Assembly: GCF_963678195.1 (NCBI RefSeq)
Contig: NZ_OY782759.1
Coordinates: 2,976,001-3,040,000 of the forward strand
Direction: 5' to 3'
DNA: 64,000 bases
Origin: an uncultured Hyphomonas sp.
Lineage (GTDB): Bacteria; Pseudomonadota; Alphaproteobacteria; Caulobacterales; Hyphomonadaceae
Under the pieces are notes generated by a model. It was not told the origin of the DNA, searched no databases, and saw only the letters and a list, made by a program, of their open reading frames with translations. Shown here in pieces: positions 53,877-62,333 of the stretch. The position numbers were made by a program, and so were the translations under genes. Position 1 is the first letter of the stretch; each line of letters starts with the position of its first letter.

Positions 53877-56009
53877 CTAGAATGTGCGGCTGATGCCGAT
53901 GGTGGCATTGACTGGTTCGCCAGGGAAGTAGCGCTGGTTGCCGAAGGACACATCGGCCCGGTCAGCGTAGCGCTCATCCGTCAGGTTGCGGATATTGATC
54001 CAGACCGTGTGCGTATCGGTCCAGGCCCAGGCCGCGCGAGCGCCGAGCACCGTATGGCCAGGATAGGTGTTCTGGTTGCCGGGGTCTGTGAAGTATTCGC
54101 CGACATGTTCGACGTTCAGAGACAGGGCGAGGCGGTCGGTCGCCTGCCAGTTCAGCCGCGCATTGGCGAGCCATTCCGGCGCGGTGTCGATCTCGTTTCC
54201 GTCGAGAATGCTGTTGGAGGCAGAGCCCGCAATGATGCGGTCGAAAGTGTAGGTCTGGTCCGACCATGACACATTGCCGGACAGGGACAACGTATCGGTG
54301 AGGTCATAGGCGGCGGAAACTTCGACGCCCTTATGCTCTGTCGAACCGTCGGTGACGTTCAGGCCGTTGGAATCGCGGAAGAAGAAATGCTCCTTGTCCA
54401 TCCAGTAGGCGGCGACATCGAAAACGAGGCGCCCATCAAGGGCTGCGCCGCGCGCACCGAGCTCGACACTGTCCAGCGTCTCCGTGTCGATCTGCCCCAC
54501 AACCTGCAGGCTCTGCAGGCGGTAAAGGTCCGACACCTGCGGGGCCCGGGCGCCGCGGGCATAGTTCGCATAGAGATCGACCGTGTCGGAGACCGACCAG
54601 ACCGCGCCGAGCTTCGGCGTCACGAACTCGTAGGAATCTGACCGGTCGGCGGGCACATTGAATCGGCCATTGATGCCGGGGGGCGCTTTGGTCGTGTAGT
54701 CGTAGTCATGGCTTTCGCCGCGCAGGCCCGCGAGAATGCGGAATGTGTCGGACACCGACCATTCCAGTTCGGTCCACAGCGCCGCGACGGTCGTGTCGAC
54801 ATCATAGTCGTAGTGGACGCCCTGCGGGAAACGCGTGTCGCCGGGGAAGAAGCCGAACGGGTCTGGCTGGATTTCGCGGAGGTAGCCGCTCGCAGCGTCG
54901 AGGTCTGTGCCGACGCGCCAGGTGAGCTGCTGGGACACGGGCTGCTCATAGCGCACCATGACGCCGCCGCCCGTGTGGCCGTTCTTTTCCACGCCGCCAT
55001 TCGGCAGGAAGTGCTGCGCAAAGATCATCGCCTGCGAATGGGCGTAGGGCATCAGGACCAGCGTGCCATCGAACAGGGGCCGCTCAAGACGCGCGCCGAG
55101 GCGGGCGGACCAGGCATTGCGGTAGGCTTCGGGATTCGGATTCGACTTTGCGATGTCCTCGTCCTTATAGGCATCGGCACCGACGATATAGCCGCCCGTT
55201 TCCTGCTCCAGATTCTGGCCTGACAGCCAGACCGTCGCGTCCCAGAGGCCCGGATTGAACTTGCCGACGACGGAGAGCTTCTGCTGGTTGACGTCTGTGT
55301 TGTCACGCCATCCGGTGTCTTTCTGAAGGGACAGGTTCACCAGCCAGTGCTGGCCCTCGTCCAGCTTCATATCTGTGCGCCAGCGGCCAAGCGTGCCATA
55401 GGAGGCCCGAAACTCGCTGCCCTCGCCCGGCTCAGGCAGGATGACGTTGATCAGTCCGTGCACGGCATTGGATCCGTACTTCGCACTGCCCGGTCCGCGC
55501 ACGACTTCGATGGCGTCGGCGATCTCGTGGTGCGGCTCGATCAGGGAATTGACGTTGCCGAAGGCAGGGGAGCGGGTGGGGACACCATTCTCAAGGATCA
55601 GGAAACTGCCCTGCCCGGCCCCGCCGGTCAGCACTGGCGAGCGGATGGCGATCAGATGCTCCTGCCCGGAATTCATCTGCACGTTCACGCCGGGCAGCTG
55701 GTTCAGGATTTCAGCCGGATGGTCTGCTGCGGTGGCATCGATTTCGGCGGCATCGAGTGCAGAGTAACTTCCCGGATCTGTGGAGGCGCGGTCGCCCCAA
55801 ACTTCGATCGGTGAGAGCATTTCATGCGGCGTGGCATCTTCATCTGCCTGTTGTGCCTGCACCGGCAGCCCGCCCAACAGACTTGTCATCCCAGCCGCAG
55901 CACAGAGCACGGAGAGCCGGGCCCCGGTGGCCACAAGCGAAAGTCTCTGATGGGCACCGGATAAACGCGTCGCGTTTTCCGGGATGACACGATCCGGACC
56001 AGTATTCAT
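53877..56009 (-). CDS. TonB-dependent outer membrane receptor
   Basis: 710-residue TonB-dependent receptor. After a long signal region, 'SPIEVWGDRASTDPGSY' begins the plug (about residues 65-200), with 'LNQLPGVNVQMNSGQEHLIAIRSP' and 'IEVVRGPGSAKYGSNAVHGLINV'. The beta-barrel follows and ends in 'GISRTF', with aromatic terminal Phe as required for BAM insertion. The ligand is unknown. GGGAGG stands eight bases before the start. Residues 7-42, including the hydrophobic core of the signal peptide, are encoded by a REPIN-like repeat (55884-55989). Next to it lies a nucleoside transporter. Confidence 0.92.
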   Translation of the reverse strand: MNTGPDRVIPENATRLSGAHQRLSLVATGARLSVLCAAAGMTSLLGGLPVQAQQADEDATPHEMLSPIEVWGDRASTDPGSYSALDAAEIDATAADHPAEILNQLPGVNVQMNSGQEHLIAIRSPVLTGGAGQGSFLILENGVPTRSPAFGNVNSLIEPHHEIADAIEVVRGPGSAKYGSNAVHGLINVILPEPGEGSEFRASYGTLGRWRTDMKLDEGQHWLVNLSLQKDTGWRDNTDVNQQKLSVVGKFNPGLWDATVWLSGQNLEQETGGYIVGADAYKDEDIAKSNPNPEAYRNAWSARLGARLERPLFDGTLVLMPYAHSQAMIFAQHFLPNGGVEKNGHTGGGVMVRYEQPVSQQLTWRVGTDLDAASGYLREIQPDPFGFFPGDTRFPQGVHYDYDVDTTVAALWTELEWSVSDTFRILAGLRGESHDYDYTTKAPPGINGRFNVPADRSDSYEFVTPKLGAVWSVSDTVDLYANYARGARAPQVSDLYRLQSLQVVGQIDTETLDSVELGARGAALDGRLVFDVAAYWMDKEHFFFRDSNGLNVTDGSTEHKGVEVSAAYDLTDTLSLSGNVSWSDQTYTFDRIIAGSASNSILDGNEIDTAPEWLANARLNWQATDRLALSLNVEHVGEYFTDPGNQNTYPGHTVLGARAAWAWTDTHTVWINIRNLTDERYADRADVSFGNQRYFPGEPVNATIGISRTF
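55884..55989 (-). repeat. REPIN-like repeat inside the TonB-receptor gene
   Basis: 106 bp bounded by perfect 9-bp ends TGTCATCCC (55884-55892) and GGGATGACA (55981-55989). Next to one end is a hairpin CCGGA..ACGCG/CGCGT..TCCGG. The end sequence is that of the GIY-YIG element arms. The repeat is wholly inside the coding region and contributes residues 7-42 of the receptor. Confidence 0.75.
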
Positions 56010-56107
56010 AAACGCTTCCTCCCAAGCGGAAGCCTTGTGTCGTACGTACCGCAGCGGTACGCAAGGGGCAGCCAGTCACGCCTGCGTGTCAGGCTTTTGT
56101 CAGCAGG

Positions 56108-57406
56108 TCAGCCGTTCGCGCCCGCAAACAGTTGATACGGCAGCGCGCCGACGACCGCTGCCGAGAGACAGGTCGCGAACGTGCCCGCCACCAGCGTGCG
56201 CCAGGAAAGCGACAGGAAGTCATCGCGGCGGCTCGGCTCAATGATGGAGAGGCCACCGATCAGGATGCCCATGGAGCCGAAATTCGCAAAGCCGCAGACC
56301 GCGTGCGCGGTGATCATGCGGGTGCGCGGGTCCATCGCGTCGGGCGGCACTTCGGCCAGCTGCAGGAAGGCGACGAATTCGGTCAGCACCGTCTTCACGC
56401 CCATCAGGGAGCCTGACTTGGCCGCCTCCTCCATCGGCACGCCGACCATGTACATCAGCGGCGCGAAGATCCAGCCGAGCACGCGTTCGATGGACAGCGG
56501 CGCGCCGAAAACCTCCGGCAAGGCGCCGAGCCCGGCATTCACCAGCCAAAGCAGCGCCAGCGCCGCGATCAGCATGGTCGCGATGTTGAACACGATCTGC
56601 AGGCCGTCGGTCGCGCCGCGCGAGAAGGCGTCCATGGTAGAGGCGTAGTTGAAGTCCGGCTCCTTCATCCGCTCGGTGGCGGGCGTGGTTTCCGGGATCA
56701 TGGTGAGCGCCACGGCGACGGCGGCGGGCGCCGCCATGATGGAGGCCGTCAGCAGCTGGGCCAGCGGGTTCGCCATCTTGCCCTCAAGGAACGAGCCGTA
56801 CACGACGAGGACCGAGCCTGCGATGGTGGCGAAGCCGGCCGTCATCATGATCAGCAGTTCCGACCGCGTCATGCCTTTGATGTAAGGACGGATGAGCACC
56901 GGCGCCTCGGTCATGCCCATGAAGACGTTGGCGGAAACGGCGAGCGACGTTGCCCCGCCAAGGCCCATGCCGCGCCGGAAGATGAAGGCGAAGCCGTTGG
57001 TGATCCATTTCAGGATGCCCCAGTGCCAGAGCATGGCCGACAGGGCGGCGACGACGATCACGATGGGCAGGATCTGGAAGAAGAAGAGCGGCGGCGGCGT
57101 GCCGTCCATCAGCTGGCTGGCCGCCTGGTTGTCCCCGACATAGCCGAACACGAAGCCGGTGCCGGCGCGCGTCGCGGCCTGCAGGCCATCGACCACGTCA
57201 TTGGCCTTGAACAGGATGGAGCGGATAAAGGGAATGCCGAACAGGATGAGCGCGAAAACGAACTGCATCACCGTGGCGCCAATGACGACCTTCCACGGGA
57301 ACAGCTTGCGCTTTTCAGACCAGGCCCAACACAGGCCATAGATCATGGCGATGCCGAGCAATGCGCGGGCATTGTCCCAGCCCCATTCAAATCCCATGAT
57401 GTTCAT
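56108..57406 (-). CDS. Concentrative nucleoside transporter (NupC/CNT family)
   Basis: 432 residues with about ten membrane segments. The CNT signature 'FMGMTEAPVLIRPYIKGM' and 'GCAL'-like region, plus 'FANFGSMGILIGGLSIIEPSRRDDF' near the C-terminus, identify a sodium- or proton-coupled nucleoside permease. It imports nucleosides across the inner membrane. It is next to the TonB receptor gene on the same strand, 98 bases apart; a joint role in nucleoside uptake is possible but not shown. It is divergent from the S10 peptidase gene. Confidence 0.93.
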   Translation of the reverse strand: MNIMGFEWGWDNARALLGIAMIYGLCWAWSEKRKLFPWKVVIGATVMQFVFALILFGIPFIRSILFKANDVVDGLQAATRAGTGFVFGYVGDNQAASQLMDGTPPPLFFFQILPIVIVVAALSAMLWHWGILKWITNGFAFIFRRGMGLGGATSLAVSANVFMGMTEAPVLIRPYIKGMTRSELLIMMTAGFATIAGSVLVVYGSFLEGKMANPLAQLLTASIMAAPAAVAVALTMIPETTPATERMKEPDFNYASTMDAFSRGATDGLQIVFNIATMLIAALALLWLVNAGLGALPEVFGAPLSIERVLGWIFAPLMYMVGVPMEEAAKSGSLMGVKTVLTEFVAFLQLAEVPPDAMDPRTRMITAHAVCGFANFGSMGILIGGLSIIEPSRRDDFLSLSWRTLVAGTFATCLSAAVVGALPYQLFAGANG

Positions 57407-57564
57407 GCCGGCCCAGTCTCCCTTCCCCGAAGATATGAGCCTTATGGATTAAACGTGACATCGCCGCAGGGGAAGCTTTCATGTGCGCCGCGGGTGCAAT
57501 GCGCGGCAGCGGGTAGCCTCTCAGGCGCCCGGTCCGGCAACCGCACATACGGCTCAACCTTCAT

Positions 57565-57593
57565 TTGACGCAGACACCTGCGGTGGATAGGTT
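57565..57593 (+). promoter_or_regulatory. Putative sigma-70-type promoter of the S10 peptidase
   Basis: TTGACG (57565-57570) and TAGGTT (57588-57593) are separated by 17 bases, 76 bases before the start codon. The 262-base gap between the nucleoside transporter and this gene must also hold the transporter promoter, which I cannot place. Confidence 0.5.
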
Positions 57594-57668
57594 TTCGCCT
57601 TAATATTCAGGCCTCTGGCGCCGTCTCCTGAGAGACAGCCCGCCCGTCGCCCAGGAGAACAGACCCGA

Positions 57669-59207
57669 ATGAAACTGCGCGCTCTCTTCATGGCTGCCCT
57701 GATGGCCATGGCCGCCCCCGCTTTTGCCGAAACCGACAGCGCCGACGCGGCGAAGGAAACCGAAGCCAAACCAGTCCCCGAACCGGTCATGTTCGTCACC
57801 CAGCATTCCGGCACGTTCGGCCGCCAGAAAGTGAACTACAAGGTCGAGGCCGGCGAGACGCAGATCAAGAATGCCGAGGGCAAACCCGCGGCGAGCCTGT
57901 TCACCATCTCCTACGTTCAGGAGAAGGCCGGGCCTGACCGGCCGGTGACTTTCGTGTTCAATGGCGGGCCGGGCTCTGCCTCGGTCTGGCTGCATCTCGG
58001 CCTGCTGGGGCCGAAGCGCGTGGTGGTGGCAAGCGACGCCGATGCGGATGATGGCGCCGCGCCCTACCGGATGGTGGACAATCCGCTGTCGATCCTCGAC
58101 CAGACAGACCTTGTCTTCATCGACCCGGTCGGCACCGGCTTCAGCCAGGCCATCGGCGAAGGCGAGAACAAGGATTACTGGAGCGAAGCAGGCGACAAGG
58201 AATCCATCGCCGAGTTCATCCGTATCTGGATCACGAAACACAAACGCTGGAACGCACCGAAATACCTGATCGGCGAAAGCTTCGGTACGACGCGCGCCGC
58301 CTATCTGGCCAATGAGCTGACGGTGGGCGACGTGGACATTGCCCTGAATGGCATCGTGCTGATCTCGCAGGCGCTGGACTATGAGGGCTCCACCTCCGCC
58401 CACGACAATGTCTATTCCTATGTCACCTACCTGCCCTCAATGGCTGCGGTGGCGCAGTATCATGGCCGCGCCGGACAAGGCGTTCCGCAGGCGGACTTCC
58501 TGGCCGAGGCCCGCGCCTTCGCCCGTGACGAATATGGCCCGGCCCTCTGGAAAGGCGACCGGCTGAGCCCGGAAGAGCGCGCCTATATCCGCGACAAGCT
58601 CGTCTATTTCACCGGGCTCGACCCGCAATATATCGAGACGTCAAACCTGCGCATCCTGATGCACCGCTTCCAGAAAGAGCTGTTGCGCGATGAAGGCGTG
58701 GCGCTCGGCCGGCTCGACGGGCGCTATCTGGGCGATGAGGCAGACGACATCGCCGAAGGCCCGGAGGACGATGTCTCCTCCTATGCGGTCAGCTCCGCCT
58801 ATTCGGCCCTGATGAACCAGTATCTCGCCACCGACCTCGGTGTTGAGATGGACCGGCCCTACATGGTCTCCAGCCCGGATGCGGGCGAACAATGGAACTT
58901 CCGCGACGTGCCGGAAGGCCAGTACTGGGAACCGCATTATGTGAATGCCGGGCGCAAGCTGACCACTGCCATGCGCCACAATACCGGTCTGAACGTAATG
59001 GTCGCGAGCGGATACTACGACCTGATCTGCCCCTTCTTCGACGCCGAGATCACCTTCGCCCGCTACGGCATCCCGCAGGACCAGGTGGACATGACCTACT
59101 ATCAGGGCGGCCACATGATGTACCTGAACGAAGGCGCGCTGGATGCTCTGGTGAAGGACATCCGGAGCTTCTATGCCGGCCAGCTACAGGACCAGCGGCC
59201 GGATTAG
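57669..59207 (+). CDS. S10-family serine carboxypeptidase
   Basis: 512-residue exported protein (signal MKLRALFMAALMAMAAPAFA). 'FNGGPGSASVWLHLGLLGP' is the S10 oxyanion region. The catalytic Ser is S204 in 'LIGESFGTTRAAYLA'; Asp and His are expected in 'YYDLICPFFDAE' and 'YQGGHMMYLNEGAL'. It removes C-terminal residues from peptides, probably in the periplasm. It is followed by the first of two 107-bp repeats. Confidence 0.93.
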   Translation: MKLRALFMAALMAMAAPAFAETDSADAAKETEAKPVPEPVMFVTQHSGTFGRQKVNYKVEAGETQIKNAEGKPAASLFTISYVQEKAGPDRPVTFVFNGGPGSASVWLHLGLLGPKRVVVASDADADDGAAPYRMVDNPLSILDQTDLVFIDPVGTGFSQAIGEGENKDYWSEAGDKESIAEFIRIWITKHKRWNAPKYLIGESFGTTRAAYLANELTVGDVDIALNGIVLISQALDYEGSTSAHDNVYSYVTYLPSMAAVAQYHGRAGQGVPQADFLAEARAFARDEYGPALWKGDRLSPEERAYIRDKLVYFTGLDPQYIETSNLRILMHRFQKELLRDEGVALGRLDGRYLGDEADDIAEGPEDDVSSYAVSSAYSALMNQYLATDLGVEMDRPYMVSSPDAGEQWNFRDVPEGQYWEPHYVNAGRKLTTAMRHNTGLNVMVASGYYDLICPFFDAEITFARYGIPQDQVDMTYYQGGHMMYLNEGALDALVKDIRSFYAGQLQDQRPD

Positions 59208-59239
59208 GCCGGAACAAAAAGCCCTAGCCCAGCTTGCAA

Positions 59240-59346
59240 CAAGCCGTAGGGTGGGTTGAGGCAAAGCCGATACCCACCAAACTGCACCTGCCGCGAGTCC
59301 ACATGGTTGGTATCGCTTCGCTCAACCCACCCTACGGTGCACTTAC
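59240..59346 (+). repeat. 107-bp hairpin repeat, copy 1
   Basis: Same sequence as copy 2 (60439-60545) with two differences. It is a long imperfect palindrome: GTAGGGTGGGTTGAG at one end and CTCAACCCACCCTAC at the other, with inner arms GATACCCACC and GGTGGGTATC (T for G in this copy). Short open frames in it are not genes. An 18-base stretch just after this copy (59353-59370) resembles 59191-59208, the end of the S10 gene. Confidence 0.85.
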
Positions 59347-59424
59347 TGGAAGACCGGCGGCCAGATTAGGGGGAAATGGTTCCCATACGAACAATTCGCC
59401 GGATTGCGAGCATGCGGACCATCC

Positions 59425-60369
59425 TCACTGCAGATCGCAGTCGCCGATCCATTTCTCAATTTCCACCTTTTCCCCGTCGAAATTTTGAGGGTTTAGGAAG
59501 CGGGCCTTCTGTTGATCATCTAAAAGGAAACGGACACCAGTGCGTTGCTTGAGATCTATACCCTTCGCACAATACCAGTAGTCAACCTCACCTTCGGACT
59601 CGCTCTCGTGAGTGCCGAGCAAGACTGTGTCGAGACAGATGAAATTATTGTGCCCCCCCTCAATGGAATCATTGATCGATCCGTCGACCGCAGTCATCAT
59701 TAAAGCTCCGTCTTCATATGACTTAACGCGACGAGTCGAAAAATCGATATCGTAGACCGACGAAGAGGATACTGTCGCCTTAAAATCTGTTGCCCATGTA
59801 TCCCAAATTTGAAGTGAAAGGAAACTAGGCGAAGTCTCTACGAGCCCCTTATACCATTTACAGGCCACTTTAATGGAGTCTTCCCTCCCTGTTGAAAATA
59901 CTGGGCGCAAGACAGGTTTAGTCACTTCGTACGCTTGCCAATGTGACGGAAAAGACGACCAGGCTTTCAGACTGAGCTTTTGCTTGTCGACTTGCCCCGG
60001 ATTATCGAAAATAATCGGCAACCCTCGGTCTTTCCGGCCCGACTTAATATAGTCAGGTACGGATTGAACATAATCACTGTCCACCTCCACCCAAATGCCT
60101 TGAGCGTACGTTGACGGACTTTCTGATATTGGTGAAACGAAGGATTCCTCGAAGTCTGAGCGAAACTTCGGATATTTATCGTCGACATAGAGCGTTCGAG
60201 GTCGACGATCTACATCGTTCGACGAATCTTTGGATGCATCTGACATCACTGTTTGGACAGCAGGAACTTCTTCAGCCGACGCTGGCGCAGACTCTTTTGA
60301 ACAGGCCGACATAAAGGCAAAGAGAATGACCAATGTTGACCAACTGCCAGCAACGATAAAACTACGCAT
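59425..60369 (-). CDS. Low-GC lipoprotein of unknown function
   Basis: 314 residues with a signal ending in 'LFAFMSACS' (lipobox M-S-A-C). The mature part is rich in Ser, Asp and Lys and has no motif I know; Cys pairs occur in 'VACKWYKG', 'FICLDTV', 'YWYCAKG' and 'GDCDLQ'. Base composition is much lower in G+C than around it (26/60 in 59701-59760). It lies between two direct copies of a 107-bp repeat. Both facts point to horizontal acquisition or a recombined cassette. Confidence 0.65.
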   Translation of the reverse strand: MRSFIVAGSWSTLVILFAFMSACSKESAPASAEEVPAVQTVMSDASKDSSNDVDRRPRTLYVDDKYPKFRSDFEESFVSPISESPSTYAQGIWVEVDSDYVQSVPDYIKSGRKDRGLPIIFDNPGQVDKQKLSLKAWSSFPSHWQAYEVTKPVLRPVFSTGREDSIKVACKWYKGLVETSPSFLSLQIWDTWATDFKATVSSSSVYDIDFSTRRVKSYEDGALMMTAVDGSINDSIEGGHNNFICLDTVLLGTHESESEGEVDYWYCAKGIDLKQRTGVRFLLDDQQKARFLNPQNFDGEKVEIEKWIGDCDLQ

Positions 60370-60438
60370 TGTTGCGCCCCCCGAAATGAACTTGGATTAA
60401 TTAACTCAAATACAGCATGAACAAGAAATGAATGGTAG

Positions 60439-60545
60439 CAAGCCGTAGGGTGGGTTGAGGCAAAGCCGATACCCACCAAACCGCACCTGCCGCGAGTCCA
60501 CATGGTGGGTATCGCTTCGCTCAACCCACCCTACGGTGCACTTAC
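60439..60545 (+). repeat. 107-bp hairpin repeat, copy 2
   Basis: Direct repeat of 59240-59346, 105 of 107 positions equal. In this copy the inner arms GATACCCACC and GGTGGGTATC are perfect. It lies 69 bases before the start of the low-GC lipoprotein gene, in its probable promoter region. The 442-base gap 60370-60811 is otherwise made of further repeats and one terminator. Confidence 0.85.
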
Positions 60546-60557
60546 CTCCCATTCTTC

Positions 60558-60639
60558 GTCATCCCGGAATTTGCGTAGCAAATATCCGGGACCCAGTGTG
60601 CAGGCGCCGTGCCCTGCGCTTCGCTTCGGCCGGGGTGAC
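60558..60639. repeat. Degenerate REPIN-like repeat
   Basis: Begins GTCATCCCGGA and ends CCGGGGTGAC, the latter with one change from GGGATGAC. Its first half is a hairpin, CCCGGA..TTTGC/GCAAA..TCCGGG. The first half has the same plan as an arm of the GIY-YIG element (GTCATCCCGG...CCGGGACC), although the stem sequence differs. Confidence 0.65.
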
Positions 60640-60686
60640 GGAGGAGAGCCAGAGCGTGTCCGTTCCTGCTGCACTTGCCGAGTGCT

Positions 60687-60710
60687 CATGCTGAGCGAAG
60701 TCGAAGCATG
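60687..60710. repeat. Short extragenic hairpin repeat
   Basis: CATGCT-N12-AGCATG, with GAGCGAAGTCGA between. This sequence resembles a very common bacterial intergenic repeat (TCATGCTGAGCGAAGTCGAAGCATG). No gene is affected. Confidence 0.5.
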
Positions 60711-60757
60711 GGCGCGGGCTGATGGAAAGCCGCCCTGTCCGCCGACCAGCTGCCATA

Positions 60758-60787
60758 CAAAAAGCCCCCGGCCGCATGACCGGGGGC
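60758..60787 (-). terminator. Rho-independent terminator of the VOC gene
   Basis: Arms GCCCCCGG (60764-60771) and CCGGGGGC (60780-60787), followed on the minus strand by TTTTTG. It lies 24 bases after the stop of the VOC gene (60812). Confidence 0.85.
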
Positions 60788-60811
60788 CTCCTTAATTTCT
60801 GTCGCGCCGGA

Positions 60812-61180
60812 TCAGCCCAGTTTGCAGACGCAGATCTTGTTGCCGTCGGGGTCGCGGAAATAGGCGCCGTAGAAGGTGGGCATGCGCTGGCCGGGGGCGC
60901 CTTCGTCCTGCGCGCCGAGTTCGATGGCCTTGTTGTAGACCTTGTCGACCGTCGCATTGTCCGGCGCGGCGATCGCCGGCATTACGCCATTGCCGCAGCT
61001 GGCCGCCTTTTCATCGTACGGGCCGCCAATCGCCAGCATGGGCGCGCCCGGGCCGGTGCCGTAGAAATAGAGGCGGCCATTATTGAAGACCTGTTTGGCC
61101 CCCATTTCCCCGAGAACCGCGTCGTAAAAAGCGCAAGCCTTATCGGTATCATTGGAGCCGAGCGTGACATAGGCGAGCAT
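60812..61180 (-). CDS. VOC family protein (glyoxalase/bleomycin-resistance fold)
   Basis: 122 residues. 'MLAYVTLGSNDTDKACAFYDAVLGEMGAK' and 'GAYFRDPDGNKICVCKLG' are the paired beta-alpha-beta-beta-beta modules of the VOC superfamily. The final block 'FRDPDGNKI' is typical. Activity is unknown; metal ligands are not certain. A ribosome site AGGAGG lies a few bases upstream of the start. It ends at a strong terminator. Confidence 0.88.
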   Translation of the reverse strand: MLAYVTLGSNDTDKACAFYDAVLGEMGAKQVFNNGRLYFYGTGPGAPMLAIGGPYDEKAASCGNGVMPAIAAPDNATVDKVYNKAIELGAQDEGAPGQRMPTFYGAYFRDPDGNKICVCKLG

Positions 61181-61319
61181 GGTGTTTCCTCCTCTGGTGA
61201 ATTCCGGAATGGAACTGATACACGCCGCGACAACACGCGCAAGGGATGACGCAGGGGATGTGCTTGACGTTCACGTGAGCGTCTGGTCTGAAACCTCCAA
61301 ACTTTTCAGGAGAAAGCCC

Positions 61320-62243
61320 ATGTCTGACATCCGTTTTGACGGCCGCGTTGCCATCGTCACCGGCGCTGGTGGCGGTCTTGGCCGCTGCCACGCCCTCGAA
61401 CTCGCCCGCCGCGGCGCAAAAGTCGTCGTCAACGACCTTGGCGCCTCGATGGACGGTTCCGGCGGCAGCTCTGAAGCCGCAGAAGCCGTGGTCAAGGAAA
61501 TCGAGGCGCTGGGCGGCGAAGCCATCTCCAACGGCTCGTCCGTCGCTGACGAGGCCGGCGTGCAGAAAATGATCGATGACACGATGGCCAAATGGGGCCG
61601 CATCGACATCCTCATCGCCAATGCCGGCATCCTGCGCGACAAGTCCTTCTCCAAGATGACGACCCAGGACATCGACCTGGTCCTCGCCGTTCACCTGCGC
61701 GGCACCTTCCTGCCGGTGCACGCTGCCTGGAACATCATGAAGGAGCAGAATTTCGGCCGGATCGTCGTGACCACCTCCTCTACCGGCCTCTATGGCAACT
61801 TCGGCCAGGCCAACTATGGCGCCGGCAAGCTCGGCGTGGTCGGCATGATGAACACGCTGAAGATCGAAGGTGCGAAGAACGACATCAAGATCAACGCCGT
61901 CTGCCCGGTCGCCGCGACCCGCATGACCGAAGGCCTGATGCCGCCGGAAGCGCTGGAACAGCTGAAGCCGGAATATGTCACGCCGGGCGTGATGAACCTG
62001 GTGAAAGACGACGCCCCGACCGGCATGATCCTGTCGGCTGGTGCCGGTGCCTTCTCGATGGCCCGCATCGTCGAAACCCGCGGTGCCTATGTCGGCCAGG
62101 GCGAAGAGCTGACCGCCGAAGCCGTCGCCGCGAAGTGGGGCGAAATCACCGACACCAGCAAGACGCTCGACGCCTTCACCTCCGGCGGCCAGCACGGCGC
62201 GAACATGTTCTCGCTCGTTGCTGAAGGCAAAGGCCAGGGCTGA
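61320..62243 (+). CDS. SDR dehydrogenase of the MFE-2 / (3R)-hydroxyacyl-CoA type
   Basis: 307-residue oxidoreductase. The start at 61320 is chosen because MSDIRFDGRVAIVTGAGGGLG is the conserved beginning; a frame open from 61179 has no support. 'VTGAGGGLGRCHALELARRGAKVVVNDLG' with the long DLG loop, 'NAGILRDKSF' and Y-GAG-K in 'NYGAGKLGVVG' match peroxisomal-type MFE-2 dehydrogenases. It probably oxidises (3R)-hydroxyacyl-CoA. The MaoC-type hydratase in this window is a possible pathway partner. Confidence 0.92.
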   Translation: MSDIRFDGRVAIVTGAGGGLGRCHALELARRGAKVVVNDLGASMDGSGGSSEAAEAVVKEIEALGGEAISNGSSVADEAGVQKMIDDTMAKWGRIDILIANAGILRDKSFSKMTTQDIDLVLAVHLRGTFLPVHAAWNIMKEQNFGRIVVTTSSTGLYGNFGQANYGAGKLGVVGMMNTLKIEGAKNDIKINAVCPVAATRMTEGLMPPEALEQLKPEYVTPGVMNLVKDDAPTGMILSAGAGAFSMARIVETRGAYVGQGEELTAEAVAAKWGEITDTSKTLDAFTSGGQHGANMFSLVAEGKGQG

Positions 62244-62333
62244 TCACAAGGCTGAGACGCGGGCCGGGCCCCGTCTACAAGCTTGCCAAAAATGACGGCG
62301 AGGCGCAGGTTGTTCTCTCAAAAGGAGACTGCC

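Noticed and set aside
56010-56107. Cobalamin-type riboswitch before the TonB receptor
   Set aside because: The space to the next gene is under 100 bases and lacks the conserved B12-box pattern; only a small GTACCG/CGGTAC hairpin is present.
59240-60545. Short open frames inside the 107-bp repeats as genes
   Set aside because: They are translations of the palindromic repeat, equal in both copies, without ribosome sites.
61243-61250. GGGATGAC in the VOC-SDR gap as a REPIN-like end
   Set aside because: No opposite end or hairpin is found within 150 bases.
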